DNA of 64,000 nt. Source: an uncultured Clostridia bacterium. GTDB taxonomy: Bacteria; Bacillota; Clostridia; Oscillospirales; CAG-272. Numbering within the stretch: the first letter of the stretch is position 1; each line of letters begins with the position of its first letter. Below, in pieces: positions 1 to 8,568 of this stretch. The notes beneath the pieces are model-generated. The model was not told the origin of the DNA. It did no database searches and was given only the letters and a program-made list of their open reading frames with translations. Position numbers and translations under genes: made by a program. The stretch covers positions 1-64,000 of the forward strand of contig CAJGCT010000001.1 of assembly GCA_904501985.1 (NCBI GenBank), given 5' to 3'.

Positions 1-114
1 ATATCCCATAGCATAAGCTAGTAAGGTCACTTGTAGACTACAAGTTTGATAGGTCGAAGGTGTAAGCACAGTAATGTGTTCAGCTGATCGATACTAATAG
101 ACCGAGGGCTTGAA
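1..114 (+). rRNA. rrl: 23S ribosomal RNA, 3' end (partial)
   Basis: The first ~114 bases match the conserved end of bacterial 23S rRNA: the GACTACAAGTTTGATAGGTC block, then GTGTTCAGCTGATCGATACT and the terminal AATAGACCGAGGGCTTGA. The gene enters from the left edge, so only the tail of domain VI is present. It is followed by a tRNA and two 5S genes, the usual Clostridia rRNA-operon order. The exact 3' end is uncertain by a few bases. Confidence 0.93.
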
Positions 115-120
115 CTTCAA

Positions 121-311
121 GTTTGTTCTTCAAGTTGTCAAAGCAACTTGCGAACTTGCTTGAGTTTCGTTAAACAGTTCGTTTCTCCCTCCCTTTATCC
201 GGTTTTCAATGAGCATTTGTGAAAAAGGAAAAGCAAAGTTCAGTACTTGAACCTGTTCAAGTTCGCACCTTTAGCTCATGTTGGTACTACCAACTGAGCT
301 GCGGTACATTC
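121..311. other. 23S-tRNA spacer with inverted and direct tRNA-Lys fragments
   Basis: No gene is seen here. A short perfect hairpin lies at about 234-251 (ACTTGAAC/GTTCAAGT). Bases 265-278 repeat the first 14 bases of the tRNA-Lys gene that starts at 312. Bases 287-300 are the reverse complement of its D-arm (320-333). Together they make a small palindrome that looks like a scrambled copy of the tRNA 5' end. Confidence 0.6.
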
Positions 312-387
312 GCACCTTTAGCTCAGTTGGTAGAGCAACTGACTCTTAATCAGTGGGTCCCGGGTTCGAATCCCTGAAGGTGCACCA
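312..387 (+). tRNA. tRNA-Lys (CUU)
   Basis: A complete 76-nt cloverleaf with encoded CCA. The acceptor strands GCACCTT and AAGGTGC pair, the D-arm carries AGCTCAGTTGGTAGAGC, and the T-arm carries GGTTCGAATCC. The anticodon stem ACTGA/TCAGT encloses the loop CTCTTAA, so the anticodon is CTT. It lies inside the rRNA operon between 23S and 5S. Confidence 0.96.
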
Positions 388-549
388 AAAAGCCTATGTG
401 CAGAAGGAATAAGTTGCGAGAGCAACAGCCATCCTAATCATGTGGGTACGCGATGCATCGCGGGGCTCAAATCCCTGAAGGTGCACCAAAAAGCCTGTGT
501 GAGGATGAATAGACTGCGAGAGCAGTGGATATTCTAAGTCATGTGGGTA
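371..549 (+). repeat. Imperfect 78-bp direct repeat containing tRNA-Lys 3' ends
   Basis: Two ~78-bp copies (371-448 and 472-549) lie 101 bp apart. Each starts with the tRNA 3' end (TCCCTGAAGGTGCACCA), continues through AAAAAGCCT and GCGAGAGCA, and ends in ATGTGGGTA. The first copy begins inside the functional tRNA-Lys. The second carries an orphan T-arm and acceptor (463-487) with two mismatches and no 5' half. This looks like tandem duplication followed by decay. Confidence 0.7.
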
Positions 550-552
550 GAA

Positions 553-668
<116 letters not shown>

Positions 669-704
669 ACTCAGCATTCCAAAGTGAATGCTCATATCAC
701 TTTT

Positions 705-822
<118 letters not shown>

Positions 823-838
823 TTCTTTCTCTTAATTT

Positions 839-960
<122 letters not shown>

Positions 961-1131
961 CATTGTTAGGCTTTGAACCAGGGATATCTACAATTACAGG
1001 AATCTCCGCACGCAGTGCGGTTTATGACGGCAATGTTTATCGGTTTTGCAAAGCAAAATGCGGCGCCTTGCGGCGCAAGATAAACTTGTCCAAGCTTGTG
1101 AGCGTTAGCGAACATGGTTGTGTTAATCTCA

Positions 1132-1168
<37 letters not shown>

Positions 1169-1174
1169 CAAGAA

Positions 1175-1214
1175 GGGGCCGTTGCAAATACAGAAAAAGT
1201 GTTTGCAACAGCCC
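1175..1214 (-). terminator. Terminator-like palindrome, repeat family copy 1
   Basis: A 16-bp stem (GGGCCGTTGCAAATAC with GTGTTTGCAACAGCCC) with a 7-base loop. It lies just beyond the 3' end of the AraC gene at 1222. A nearly identical copy in the same orientation relative to its gene lies beyond another AraC gene at 13310-13350. Confidence 0.7.
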
Positions 1215-1221
1215 ACATGAT

Positions 1222-2064
1222 TTACAGCGTTTCATCCTCGGATTCGCCGCGGCAGTTATTTTTTATATATTCGGTAGGTGATATTCCCATCTGCATTTTG
1301 TATGCATTGTTGAACGTGCGAAGATTCTGGAATCCGCTCTCGTAAGCGGCTTCGGATATTCCGCTGCCGTGCATAAGGAGGTAGTTGGCGTTTTTTAATC
1401 GCAATGTGGTTATGTAGCTGTTGATACTCATTCCTGCGAATTTCCTGAAAATCTCGGACAGCTTTCGTTTGGAAATAAACAGCGCAGACGAAATTGAGTT
1501 AACAGTTATGTCATCCTTGAAATTGGCGTTTATGTATTCGGTGATATTGTAAAATTCTACGCGTTCGGCATTCTTGGGTGAGGAATGCCCGGATACGGAA
1601 AAATGACGCATCAGCAAATAATAAAGAGATGCCGCGGTACTGTATAAAAACGGATTTTCCTTGGGCTCTTTGATTATCGCATCTTCGCTGCGAAGGGTTT
1701 GCAGGATGAAGTTTATCTTTTCCGATAGTGAAGGGATTTCGTCGATTTCTTTCTTTGATATATAAGGCTTGATTCGTTCAAGGCGTATGCCCTGCTCGAT
1801 AAAACAGGACAGCCGCATATGAACTATAATAATGTCAGTTTTTTTATCGGTCATCGTTATCTGATGTGGGACGAATTCATCGATGACAAGAACATCACCG
1901 GGGACGGCGTTTACAGTTTCTCCGTCGATAAGGAAAGTAGCGCTGTTGTTGAGAAGCATACAGATCTCGCAGTTTTCATGCCAATGCAGCGCGCTTATGA
2001 AGAGCGGAGGAAATTCCGCCGTGCGGGCAGTAATATTTCTTCGGGTATGTTCTTCAACAAGCAC
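1222..2064 (-). CDS. AraC family transcriptional regulator
   Basis: A predicted cytoplasmic sugar-responsive regulator of about 280 aa. The N-terminal half is a cupin-like sensor (HWHENCEICMLLNNSATFLI then GDVLVIDEFVPHQI). The C-terminal ~100 aa hold two AraC-type helix-turn-helix units (SISSALFISKRKLSEIFRKF and GISEAAYESGFQNLRTF). I start it at GTG 2064, preceded by AGCGAGGTG at 6-nt spacing. The longer ATG at 2163 lies upstream of a perfect promoter (2101-2129), so it should not be translated from that transcript. It is divergent from the Gfo/Idh gene at 2221 and probably controls it. The ligand is unknown. Confidence 0.88.
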   Translation of the reverse strand: MLVEEHTRRNITARTAEFPPLFISALHWHENCEICMLLNNSATFLIDGETVNAVPGDVLVIDEFVPHQITMTDKKTDIIIVHMRLSCFIEQGIRLERIKPYISKKEIDEIPSLSEKINFILQTLRSEDAIIKEPKENPFLYSTAASLYYLLMRHFSVSGHSSPKNAERVEFYNITEYINANFKDDITVNSISSALFISKRKLSEIFRKFAGMSINSYITTLRLKNANYLLMHGSGISEAAYESGFQNLRTFNNAYKMQMGISPTEYIKNNCRGESEDETL

Positions 2065-2100
2065 ACGGTTCACCTCGCTTTTGGCAGTTATCCCAAATAA

Positions 2101-2129
2101 ATTATATATTATAAAATATAAAATGTCAA
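2101..2129 (-). promoter_or_regulatory. SigA-type promoter of the AraC gene
   Basis: On the - strand, TTGACA (2129-2124), a 17-bp spacer and TATAAT (2106-2101), a consensus match. Transcription should start near 2094, about 30 nt before the GTG start. Confidence 0.85.
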
Positions 2130-2169
2130 GTGGTGTGCAGTTTTTTGCTTTATTACTGCACAAATATGC

Positions 2170-2199
2170 TTGCCGATTAGTCGAACCGAATGGTATAAT
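2170..2199 (+). promoter_or_regulatory. Promoter of the Gfo/Idh gene at 2221
   Basis: TTGCCG, an 18-bp spacer and TATAAT (2194-2199). AAGGCGGTGATT, a good ribosome site, then precedes ATG 2221. The -35 is imperfect, which fits control by the divergent AraC regulator. Confidence 0.6.
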
Positions 2200-2220
2200 T
2201 ATAAAAAAGGCGGTGATTGA

Positions 2221-3282
2221 ATGCTAAGAATAGGAATTATAGGTGCGGGAAGCTTGTCATCGCGCCACATAAATGCATACAAAAAGGATAAGCGCTGCAC
2301 GGTCACGGCGATAGCCGACATAAATCCCGAACAGCTTAATAAAACGGCGGATGAGTTCGGTATAGAAAAGCGGTACAGCGGATACCGTGAGCTGCTTGAC
2401 GATGCGGACATTGATGCGGTCAGCATCATAACACCCACATTTACCCACAAGGAAATCTGTCTTTATGCAATAGAGAAGGGTAAGCATGTTCTGTGTGAGA
2501 AGCCACCGGCAATGAATGCCGAGGAGGTAAAAGAGGTGGTCGAGGCACTCCGTGGAACCGACAAGGTATTTATGTACGCGATGGTATGCCGCTTCTTTGA
2601 AAAGTATAAGTATGTAAAGAACTTCATCGATTCGGGTAAAATGGGACGTCCAATATGTGCAGAAACGGTGCGCACCGGAAAAATGACAGCATTCCGAGGG
2701 TGGTTTGCACGCTCGGAGTTCGGCGGCGGAATGCTTCGCGACGAGGCGATACATGAGATCGACCTTGTGCTTTACGCACTTGGCTATCCGAGAGCTGTTT
2801 CGGTGACGGCGTTCAGAAGCGACATCAATAACAGCTTGCCCTCAAAAATGAAATCCGGTGTTAGCGGAGGATATGTGTCTGCCGACAGAAATAAGTATGA
2901 AAACAACACCGAGGATATCATAAACGCGTTTGTCATGCTTGATAACGGCACGAATCTTACAATAAAAACGGGACCGATACGTCTTGCTGAAGAGGGTGAG
3001 TGCAGGTTATCGATAAACGGCGAAAGAGCGGGCATTGCAATGTCGGTGTTCGGAGACACTCCCGTCAAGGTGACCGAGGTCACCGAGGATGGGTATCTAC
3101 AGGTATCAAGCCCCATATTAACGTCTAACAATGCCCATAATGACGAAATAGTACATTTTGTCGACTGCTGCAGCGGTGTAGAAGAATGTATTGTGAAGCC
3201 TTGCGAAGCACTAAAGCTGATGGAGCTTGTCGATGCCATATATGAGTCGGCAAAAACCGGCAAAACGGTTACAATAAAATAA
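2221..3282 (+). CDS. Gfo/Idh/MocA family oxidoreductase
   Basis: An NAD(P)-dependent sugar or polyol dehydrogenase of 353 aa. The N-terminal Rossmann domain has GIIGAGSLSSRH (residues ~5-16), the family's CEKPPA segment lies near residue 92, and the catalytic region reads GGGMLRDEAIHEIDL with the expected D-x-x-x-H spacing. It is first in an apparent two-gene operon with the protein at 3301 (18-nt gap, strong RBS) and is divergent from an AraC regulator. This suggests oxidation or epimerisation of a plant-derived sugar. The substrate cannot be read from the sequence. Confidence 0.9.
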   Translation: MLRIGIIGAGSLSSRHINAYKKDKRCTVTAIADINPEQLNKTADEFGIEKRYSGYRELLDDADIDAVSIITPTFTHKEICLYAIEKGKHVLCEKPPAMNAEEVKEVVEALRGTDKVFMYAMVCRFFEKYKYVKNFIDSGKMGRPICAETVRTGKMTAFRGWFARSEFGGGMLRDEAIHEIDLVLYALGYPRAVSVTAFRSDINNSLPSKMKSGVSGGYVSADRNKYENNTEDIINAFVMLDNGTNLTIKTGPIRLAEEGECRLSINGERAGIAMSVFGDTPVKVTEVTEDGYLQVSSPILTSNNAHNDEIVHFVDCCSGVEECIVKPCEALKLMELVDAIYESAKTGKTVTIK

Positions 3283-3300
3283 ACAAAGGAGATAAAACTT

Positions 3301-4158
3301 ATGAATTACGTAGACTTTTTCGGACACAAGATTTCAAAGATCATAATAGGCGATAACCCCATGAGCGGTCATTCCTACATTGAAGATAAGACCTCCGGCG
3401 CTGATATGAAGCGTTTCTACACCGCTGAGAACATCAAAAAAACTCTTCATCATATCGAGGAGCTGGGCTTTACGGGGATGCTTCCTCTTGCCGATCCGTA
3501 TATGGTAAGACTCATTCAGGAGTTTGAGATGGAGGGCGGCAATCTCAAACATATCTGGCAGCCCTATGGACCCATGAATCATCAGGTAAGCATGCGTGAG
3601 CTTAAGACTGTAAATACCATCGGTATCTACCACCAGGGAACCACTACTGACTTCCTTTATGAAAATGGCGATATTGATAAGATCAAGGAAAATATCAAAA
3701 TGTTTCGCGAGCTTGGGACGCCCGTAGGTCTTGCATCTCACAATCCTGAGGTGATCGAGCGCTGCGAGGAAGAAGATTGGGGCGCCGATTTCTACCTTGC
3801 CAGCCTTCAAAATGCCCGCAGAGGCAGAAGGGGTGAAGCAAGCGGCTTCCTTACCGGTAAGACAAAGGCTCACCTCAAATTCTATCCCGAGGATCGTCCC
3901 ATAATGCTTAGTACCTTAAAAAAGATAAACAAACCCATAATAGCATACAAGATATTCGCCGGAGGACAGATATTTATCGATAAGACCGAAGAGGAAAGGC
4001 GTGCACTCATCAAGGGTGTTTACGAGGAAGTATTCAGCGCACTCAAGCCTAATGATATGGCGGCGATCGGTATATTCCAGCGTGATATGGACGAGGCGAA
4101 GGAAAATGCCGAGCTTTACGATGAATGGTACCGCGAGCATACCGCAAAGGCAAAGTAA
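3301..4158 (+). CDS. Uncharacterised protein, possibly TIM-barrel
   Basis: A 285-aa protein I cannot assign to a named family. It starts at ATG 3301 after AAAGGAGA. It has no signal peptide or membrane segment. The pattern of short strands and amphipathic helices (GFTGMLPLADPYMVRLIQEF, NTIGIYHQGTTTDFL, PVGLASHN, PIIAYKIFAGGQ) resembles an (alpha/beta)8 barrel of the aldolase or sugar-isomerase sort. It lies 18 nt after the Gfo/Idh gene, so the two probably act on the same sugar pathway. A hydrophilic Lys/Glu-rich C-terminus ends the protein. Confidence 0.7.
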   Translation: MNYVDFFGHKISKIIIGDNPMSGHSYIEDKTSGADMKRFYTAENIKKTLHHIEELGFTGMLPLADPYMVRLIQEFEMEGGNLKHIWQPYGPMNHQVSMRELKTVNTIGIYHQGTTTDFLYENGDIDKIKENIKMFRELGTPVGLASHNPEVIERCEEEDWGADFYLASLQNARRGRRGEASGFLTGKTKAHLKFYPEDRPIMLSTLKKINKPIIAYKIFAGGQIFIDKTEEERRALIKGVYEEVFSALKPNDMAAIGIFQRDMDEAKENAELYDEWYREHTAKAK

Positions 4159-4300
4159 TATTGGCGGCAAGCTGTGATGCTTTTTTCCGAAAGATAAAAA
4201 AACAAAAAACACTTCTCATATTTCAAATTCCGACTGTTCACGAAAGTTTCGTGATAATTTTTGATATCCCGAAAATAATGTTATCGCTAAGACAATAATG

Positions 4301-4350
4301 AAACACGCCGAAAAGCTGTATAGTAACAGCTTTTCGGCGTGTTTTTGTCA
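4301..4350. terminator. Bidirectional terminator
   Basis: An 18-bp perfect stem (AAACACGCCGAAAAGCTG) with an 8-base loop, followed by TTTTTGTC on the + strand. It separates the convergent genes ending at 4158 (+) and 4418 (-). The rest of 4159-4417 shows nothing else. Confidence 0.88.
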
Positions 4351-4417
4351 TAGTACGATTCGTTCTTTCTTCAATTTGGCTTCCGTAATGAGAATTTCAC
4401 CTCTTTCGAGGGAAAAA

Positions 4418-6331
4418 TCAAAGCTCCACAGCAATAACAGTATGCACATCAAGGCTTTCGATACGAATCCGGTTGGGATTACCCTTCCACTCCTTGTGCA
4501 TAGGCTCAATATACACCGACTTCGGCTTGATATCGCCCGATATCTTAACAGTCAGCGGACCGAGCTTCGGGAGCTCGTTATAGCTTCTGACAAAAGGCGA
4601 ATCGTGGGGTCCCGAATAGTTAAGCAGATGTATGTACATCATGTTGCCCTTTTCGGTAATGTCAAGCTCAACGAAATCCGAGCCCTCAACGGTTACAGCA
4701 GGCTTTGCGAAGGTCTTTGCCATAATGTTTCTGAAGAAGTTCTTCGCGCAGGTGGTCTTATTTGTTTTGTAGCCTTTGCCGAAATCAAAGCTGGTAACAG
4801 CCACCTTACCCTTGCCCATCTTTGTCACATATGCGGCGGTGTACGGGCCGTTTTCCATGTAGTTGTCAAGGTAATATGTGCCGCAGATCTCGCTTCCCTT
4901 AACGGTGGCAAGGTCGGAGGCAAGCACATTCATGGGCACGAGAGCCTCGCCGTCGCAGATGTGGATAACCTTTTCGGCAGGCTCGGAAACGCCGAAGCCA
5001 AACTGTCGCGCCGATACCGGTGAAGCGAAAATGAGATTGCCGCCCTTTTCGGCGTATTCGAGAAGAGCCTCACGGGTGGTATTATCGAACCACTCCGAGT
5101 TTCCGACAACGATTGCTCCGTATCTCGAAAGATCGCGGTCAAAGAGATTGTGGGTTTCGATGATCTCGGTAGCGTATCCGCTGTCCAGGGATAGGTGGAT
5201 AAGTCCGACTGCAGACTCCAAGGCAAGCGTTGCCGGGAATGCACTCTTCGCCTCTTTTCTATGCCCCTCGCAGGAGAAGAATATTCCTACCTGAGGCATT
5301 GGCTTTGTGCCCTTGCAGAACGGCTCGCGCTCACGTACATATTCGGCTACCTTTTTCCATATGGGAATAGCCCATTCCTGAACGGTGGAGCCGCCGCCGT
5401 ACTGCCAGTTGTAGAACTGGAAGCCGCCGCCCTGCGCCATTACAAAGGATGCCTCCTGACAGTGCTGGATATATTCCTTGGTGCTTCTGTTAGCCGTCCG
5501 CCAATCGCCGACACTGTTGTGTCCCCATGCCATGAGATCCCACGAGAGTCCCTGATTTGCAAGGAAGCGTCCGTTTAATCGTGCGCTGTTGAGAGAGTTG
5601 TTTGGCGAGTAGTCGCCCGAGAGGAAGTCCACGGGAACGGTGGGCTTGTAGGGAACCTGTGCGGAATAGATCCAGTTGCTGGTGATCTGAAAATCGGGAG
5701 CTTTTGCTTTGACCTTTTCCACATAGTTATTTACATGCTTAAAGAAGCCCTCGCGCAGGAAATCCAGATATTTCGGATAGTCGGGGTCATCGGACTTCGG
5801 AATGGGAGTCGAAGAAACCTTCGCCCATTCGCGCTGTGCGTTCTCTGAATAGTCGGGCATTGTACCCCAGCACTCGCCGTCAACCCATGCACCGTCAAGC
5901 TTATAGTCAAGTGCCAGCTCGAGAAGCTGCGGTATTAAGTACTTATCGTCATATTCGGAGAATACGGAGATATATTCGGGATTTACCGAGCCGTCCTCGT
6001 TTACCACCGCCCATTCGGGGTGATCCTTTGCCACGCGTTTATCGAAAAGACCCGAGTGATGACCGTAGAGGGCTATTCCGCGCTCTGCGGTAAGCTCACG
6101 CCACATCTTTAAGTGGTCACCCCGCATAAGAGGTGCGGGAGTGCCGACCTTGGTAGGGTATGAAGAAAGTCCGGGATGTCCCTTTGTGTCTACCTGCACG
6201 TAGTCCGGCTTTGTTTCGTCCAGCAGCTTCGCAATGACATCGTAGCGAAGGTTATCGCCTACCACGATATCCGCCGATGGGTGAAAGTCAAAATGCAGTC
6301 CGAAAAATGAATCTGAGCGTCTTTTTGCCAT
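4418..6331 (-). CDS. Putative glycoside hydrolase (GHL6-like barrel plus beta-galactosidase-trimerisation-like domain)
   Basis: A 637-aa intracellular protein with no signal peptide. The N-terminal ~330 aa look like a (beta/alpha)8 glycosidase barrel: FFGLHFDFHPSAD at the start, DYVQVDTKGHPG, then LDGAWVDGECWG, where Asp/Glu sit where barrel glycosidases keep catalytic acids. The second half (PMPQVGIFFSCEG, LDSGYATEIIETH, YGAIVVGNSEWFDN, GGNLIFASP) resembles the flavodoxin-like trimerisation domain of family 42 beta-galactosidases. The family call is from memory, not from a search. It has its own promoter (6381-6409) and RBS GAAAGGAA, so it is probably monocistronic. Its likely role is cleavage of imported oligosaccharides. 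Confidence 0.72.
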   Translation of the reverse strand: MAKRRSDSFFGLHFDFHPSADIVVGDNLRYDVIAKLLDETKPDYVQVDTKGHPGLSSYPTKVGTPAPLMRGDHLKMWRELTAERGIALYGHHSGLFDKRVAKDHPEWAVVNEDGSVNPEYISVFSEYDDKYLIPQLLELALDYKLDGAWVDGECWGTMPDYSENAQREWAKVSSTPIPKSDDPDYPKYLDFLREGFFKHVNNYVEKVKAKAPDFQITSNWIYSAQVPYKPTVPVDFLSGDYSPNNSLNSARLNGRFLANQGLSWDLMAWGHNSVGDWRTANRSTKEYIQHCQEASFVMAQGGGFQFYNWQYGGGSTVQEWAIPIWKKVAEYVREREPFCKGTKPMPQVGIFFSCEGHRKEAKSAFPATLALESAVGLIHLSLDSGYATEIIETHNLFDRDLSRYGAIVVGNSEWFDNTTREALLEYAEKGGNLIFASPVSARQFGFGVSEPAEKVIHICDGEALVPMNVLASDLATVKGSEICGTYYLDNYMENGPYTAAYVTKMGKGKVAVTSFDFGKGYKTNKTTCAKNFFRNIMAKTFAKPAVTVEGSDFVELDITEKGNMMYIHLLNYSGPHDSPFVRSYNELPKLGPLTVKISGDIKPKSVYIEPMHKEWKGNPNRIRIESLDVHTVIAVEL

Positions 6332-6380
6332 TGTTTTATTCCTTTCAATAATTGTTTGTAAAAATTATTATCTATTGTCT

Positions 6381-6409
6381 ATTATATCATAAATGCATTT
6401 ATATTTCAA
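6381..6409 (-). promoter_or_regulatory. Promoter of the GHL6-like glycosidase
   Basis: On the - strand, TTGAAA (6409-6404), a 17-bp spacer and TATAAT (6386-6381), about 50 nt before the ATG at 6331. Confidence 0.75.
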
Positions 6410-6481
6410 TAATATATCTTAAAAATATCTTAAAAATATTGTATCACTACAGAGGTGATTGATAAAAATTCTCTTTGCAGA

Positions 6482-6510
6482 TTGACTTTTCTTTCTTGCT
6501 TGAGTATAAT
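6482..6510 (+). promoter_or_regulatory. Promoter without an intact downstream gene
   Basis: TTGACT, a 17-bp spacer and TATAAT. It reads into 6530-6665, where only a broken coding fragment is seen, so it is probably the promoter of a lost gene. Confidence 0.6.
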
Positions 6511-6517
6511 ATAAACG

Positions 6518-6664
6518 AAAAAGAACAAGAATGAGAAGGAAAGCAGTGTAATAAAGGTTGCTATCTTTCAAGGCAAAGACAAAACTTTGTTCAGAGACAG
6601 AAAAGAGTTTTTCGGGTCACTGCTTAAACCGATAAACGATGTTTATCAGTATCTTGATATACAA
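6518..6664 (+). pseudogene. Remnant of an AlbA/RecG-like ATP-binding protein
   Basis: One + frame encodes VIKVAIFQGKDKTLFRDRKE followed by FFGSLLKPINDVYQYLDI. This resembles the conserved segment of the large AlbA_2-type putative DNA-binding/ATPase family often annotated as RecG-related. The frame has no start codon: the ATG at 6531 is in another frame. No further family sequence follows before the AraC gene at 6680, so it appears to be a decayed fragment. The assignment is from pattern memory. Confidence 0.4.
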
Positions 6665-6679
6665 AAATACCCACTTTTG

Positions 6680-7435
6680 TTAGAAAGAATACAATTTGCG
6701 AAATTCTCTTGGTGTCATTCCGGTCTGTTTTTTAAATATTTCTCTAAAATAATTAGATGAACTGAATTCGAGCATATTACTTATTTGTTCAACCGAAATA
6801 TCTGTAGTTCTGAGAATGTCTTTAGCTTTATTACATAAAACTTTTTGGCGGTATGTGTTAGGTGTTTCGTTTTCGATATTTTTAAATATTTTATATAGGT
6901 AAGGCAGGCTTATTTTGCATTTTAAAGCTAATTCCTCATTTGAACAATAGGGATTTTGATGCAAATGTTTTTTTGCTTGTAGCAGAGAACTCTTTGCAGA
7001 AGAAACCGGTGTTTGTTCCATATATGGTAAAATAGCAGCTACGGTACTGAAAAAAAGACCAATATCTTTTACACGAATATTAGTTCCATCGGTTGAAATG
7101 GAAGATAGTGTGCAGGCTAATTCTTTGGGACATTTAACAATTTGCAAATCGAGAAAATTAGTGTCTACAGCTAAAAGATTGTTGCAACCATATGAAAAGA
7201 AAGATATTTCGTCAGTACCATACCAATATGATTGGTAGCTTATGTTTTTTGGTATATAAAAAATGTCACCTGAGTTTACTTGTATTGTCTTTTCTTTTGC
7301 TACTATCTTGGCATTTCCTTTTTCCATATAGGCGAAGTAATGATATGGCGATCCTTTACGATTGTCTGTATAATGAAACTTATTGAAATTGGCTTTTAAG
7401 AAACAAAAGTCGCTATATAATTTTGGGTCAATCAA
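6680..7435 (-). CDS. AraC family transcriptional regulator
   Basis: A 251-aa regulator. The N-terminal cupin-like sensor includes YHYFAYMEKGNAKIVAKEKT and SGDIFYIPKNISYQSYW. The C-terminal two HTH units include NEELALKCKISLPYLYKIF and ISNMLEFSSSNYFREIFKKQ and end in GMTPREFRKLYSF, a typical family signature. It is transcribed divergently from the five-gene operon starting at 7551, and the promoters of the two units interlock within 60 bp, so it most likely controls that operon. Codon use is AT-rich, like the operon, suggesting they arrived together. Confidence 0.9.
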   Translation of the reverse strand: MIDPKLYSDFCFLKANFNKFHYTDNRKGSPYHYFAYMEKGNAKIVAKEKTIQVNSGDIFYIPKNISYQSYWYGTDEISFFSYGCNNLLAVDTNFLDLQIVKCPKELACTLSSISTDGTNIRVKDIGLFFSTVAAILPYMEQTPVSSAKSSLLQAKKHLHQNPYCSNEELALKCKISLPYLYKIFKNIENETPNTYRQKVLCNKAKDILRTTDISVEQISNMLEFSSSNYFREIFKKQTGMTPREFRKLYSF

Positions 7436-7480
7436 AGAAAATCCCCCCGGTTTGGTATAGAAATTTATGTGTTTATTTAT

Positions 7481-7509
7481 ATTATACTATATTTTAATTT
7501 GGGTGTCAA
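7481..7509 (-). promoter_or_regulatory. Promoter of the AraC gene at 6680
   Basis: On the - strand, TTGACA (7509-7504), a 17-bp spacer and TATAAT (7486-7481). It overlaps the upstream region of the divergent operon, whose TATAAT lies at 7515-7520 with only TTTTAA at the -35 position. A weak -35 there fits activator dependence. Confidence 0.8.
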
Positions 7510-7550
7510 TATGGTATAATATCACAAAGTCACAAAGGGGGATGGGTATA

Positions 7551-8564
7551 ATGGAAAATAAAGCAATTATTTTTACAGAACCTAATACTGCAAAGCTGGT
7601 TGATAAAGGAGAAATTCCAAAAGTTGATGGACGTTTTGTAAAGGTTAAAACGATGTTTTCCACGGTAAGCTGTGGAACGGAAAAGGCAAATATTACAGGT
7701 GATCCCAATGTGGGACCGGGCGGACCGGGAAGTGTTGTATTTCCAAGACAGCTTGGATATTCATCTTCAGGTATTGTCGAATCTGTAGGAGAACTGGTAA
7801 CATCTGTAAAACCAGGTGATCGTGTTGCAGAGTATTGGAGTACGCATTCAGAGTATAATGTTTTGGATGAGGACAAAGTTGTAAAAATAGAGGATGAAAA
7901 TATATCTATGCAGGAAGCTGCGGTAGCATTTATAACGACTTTCCCTATGGCTGCTATAAGAAAAACAAGGCTTGAAATAGGTGAGTCTGTTCTTGTTATG
8001 GGATTGGGACTTTTGGGACAGATTGGAGTTAAACTTGCAAGAGTTGCAGGAGCTATGCCAATAGTAGCTGTTGATCCTGTGAAAGAAAGAAGAGAAGAAG
8101 CATTACGAAACGGTGCTGATTTTGCATTTGATCCTTTTGAAGAAGGGTTTGCTCAAAAGGTTAAAAAAGTAACAAAAGGTGGCGCTAATGTTTGTATAGA
8201 GGTAACAGGAGTAGGCAGTGGATTGGATGGAGCTCTTGATTGTATGGCAAAGTTTGGAAGGGTTGCACTTCTTGGCTGTACAAGAAGCTCGGATTTCACA
8301 ATAGACTACTATAACAAAGTTCATGGACCGGGTATTACTCTTGTTGGTGCTCATACTATGGCAAGACCGAACGTAGAGTCACATGCAGGTTGGTTTACAC
8401 ACAGAGATGATATAAATGCGGTTTTGAAACTGATTTCCGGTGGAAGAATAGATGTTAAAGGAATGATTAAAGAAATTCATAAGCCTGCTGATTGTTCAGA
8501 AGTTTATACCAGATTGGTGACTGATAAGAATTTCCCAACTTTAGTCCAATTTGATTGGAGATAG
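7551..8564 (+). CDS. Zinc-type MDR alcohol/polyol dehydrogenase-like protein
   Basis: A medium-chain dehydrogenase of 337 aa. The N-terminal GroES-like domain has the MFSTVSCGTEKANITG and LGYSSSGIVESVGELV motifs. The Rossmann domain has VLVMGLGLLGQIGVKLARVA. It likely oxidises a sugar or polyol with NAD(P). I start it at ATG 7551, preceded by AAAGGGGGATG; an upstream in-frame ATG at 7467 lies before the promoter. It is first in a tightly packed operon with Gfo/Idh, an MBL-fold protein, a second MDR enzyme and a GH127-like protein. The substrate is unknown. Confidence 0.85.
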   Translation: MENKAIIFTEPNTAKLVDKGEIPKVDGRFVKVKTMFSTVSCGTEKANITGDPNVGPGGPGSVVFPRQLGYSSSGIVESVGELVTSVKPGDRVAEYWSTHSEYNVLDEDKVVKIEDENISMQEAAVAFITTFPMAAIRKTRLEIGESVLVMGLGLLGQIGVKLARVAGAMPIVAVDPVKERREEALRNGADFAFDPFEEGFAQKVKKVTKGGANVCIEVTGVGSGLDGALDCMAKFGRVALLGCTRSSDFTIDYYNKVHGPGITLVGAHTMARPNVESHAGWFTHRDDINAVLKLISGGRIDVKGMIKEIHKPADCSEVYTRLVTDKNFPTLVQFDWR

Positions 8565-8568
8565 CAGG

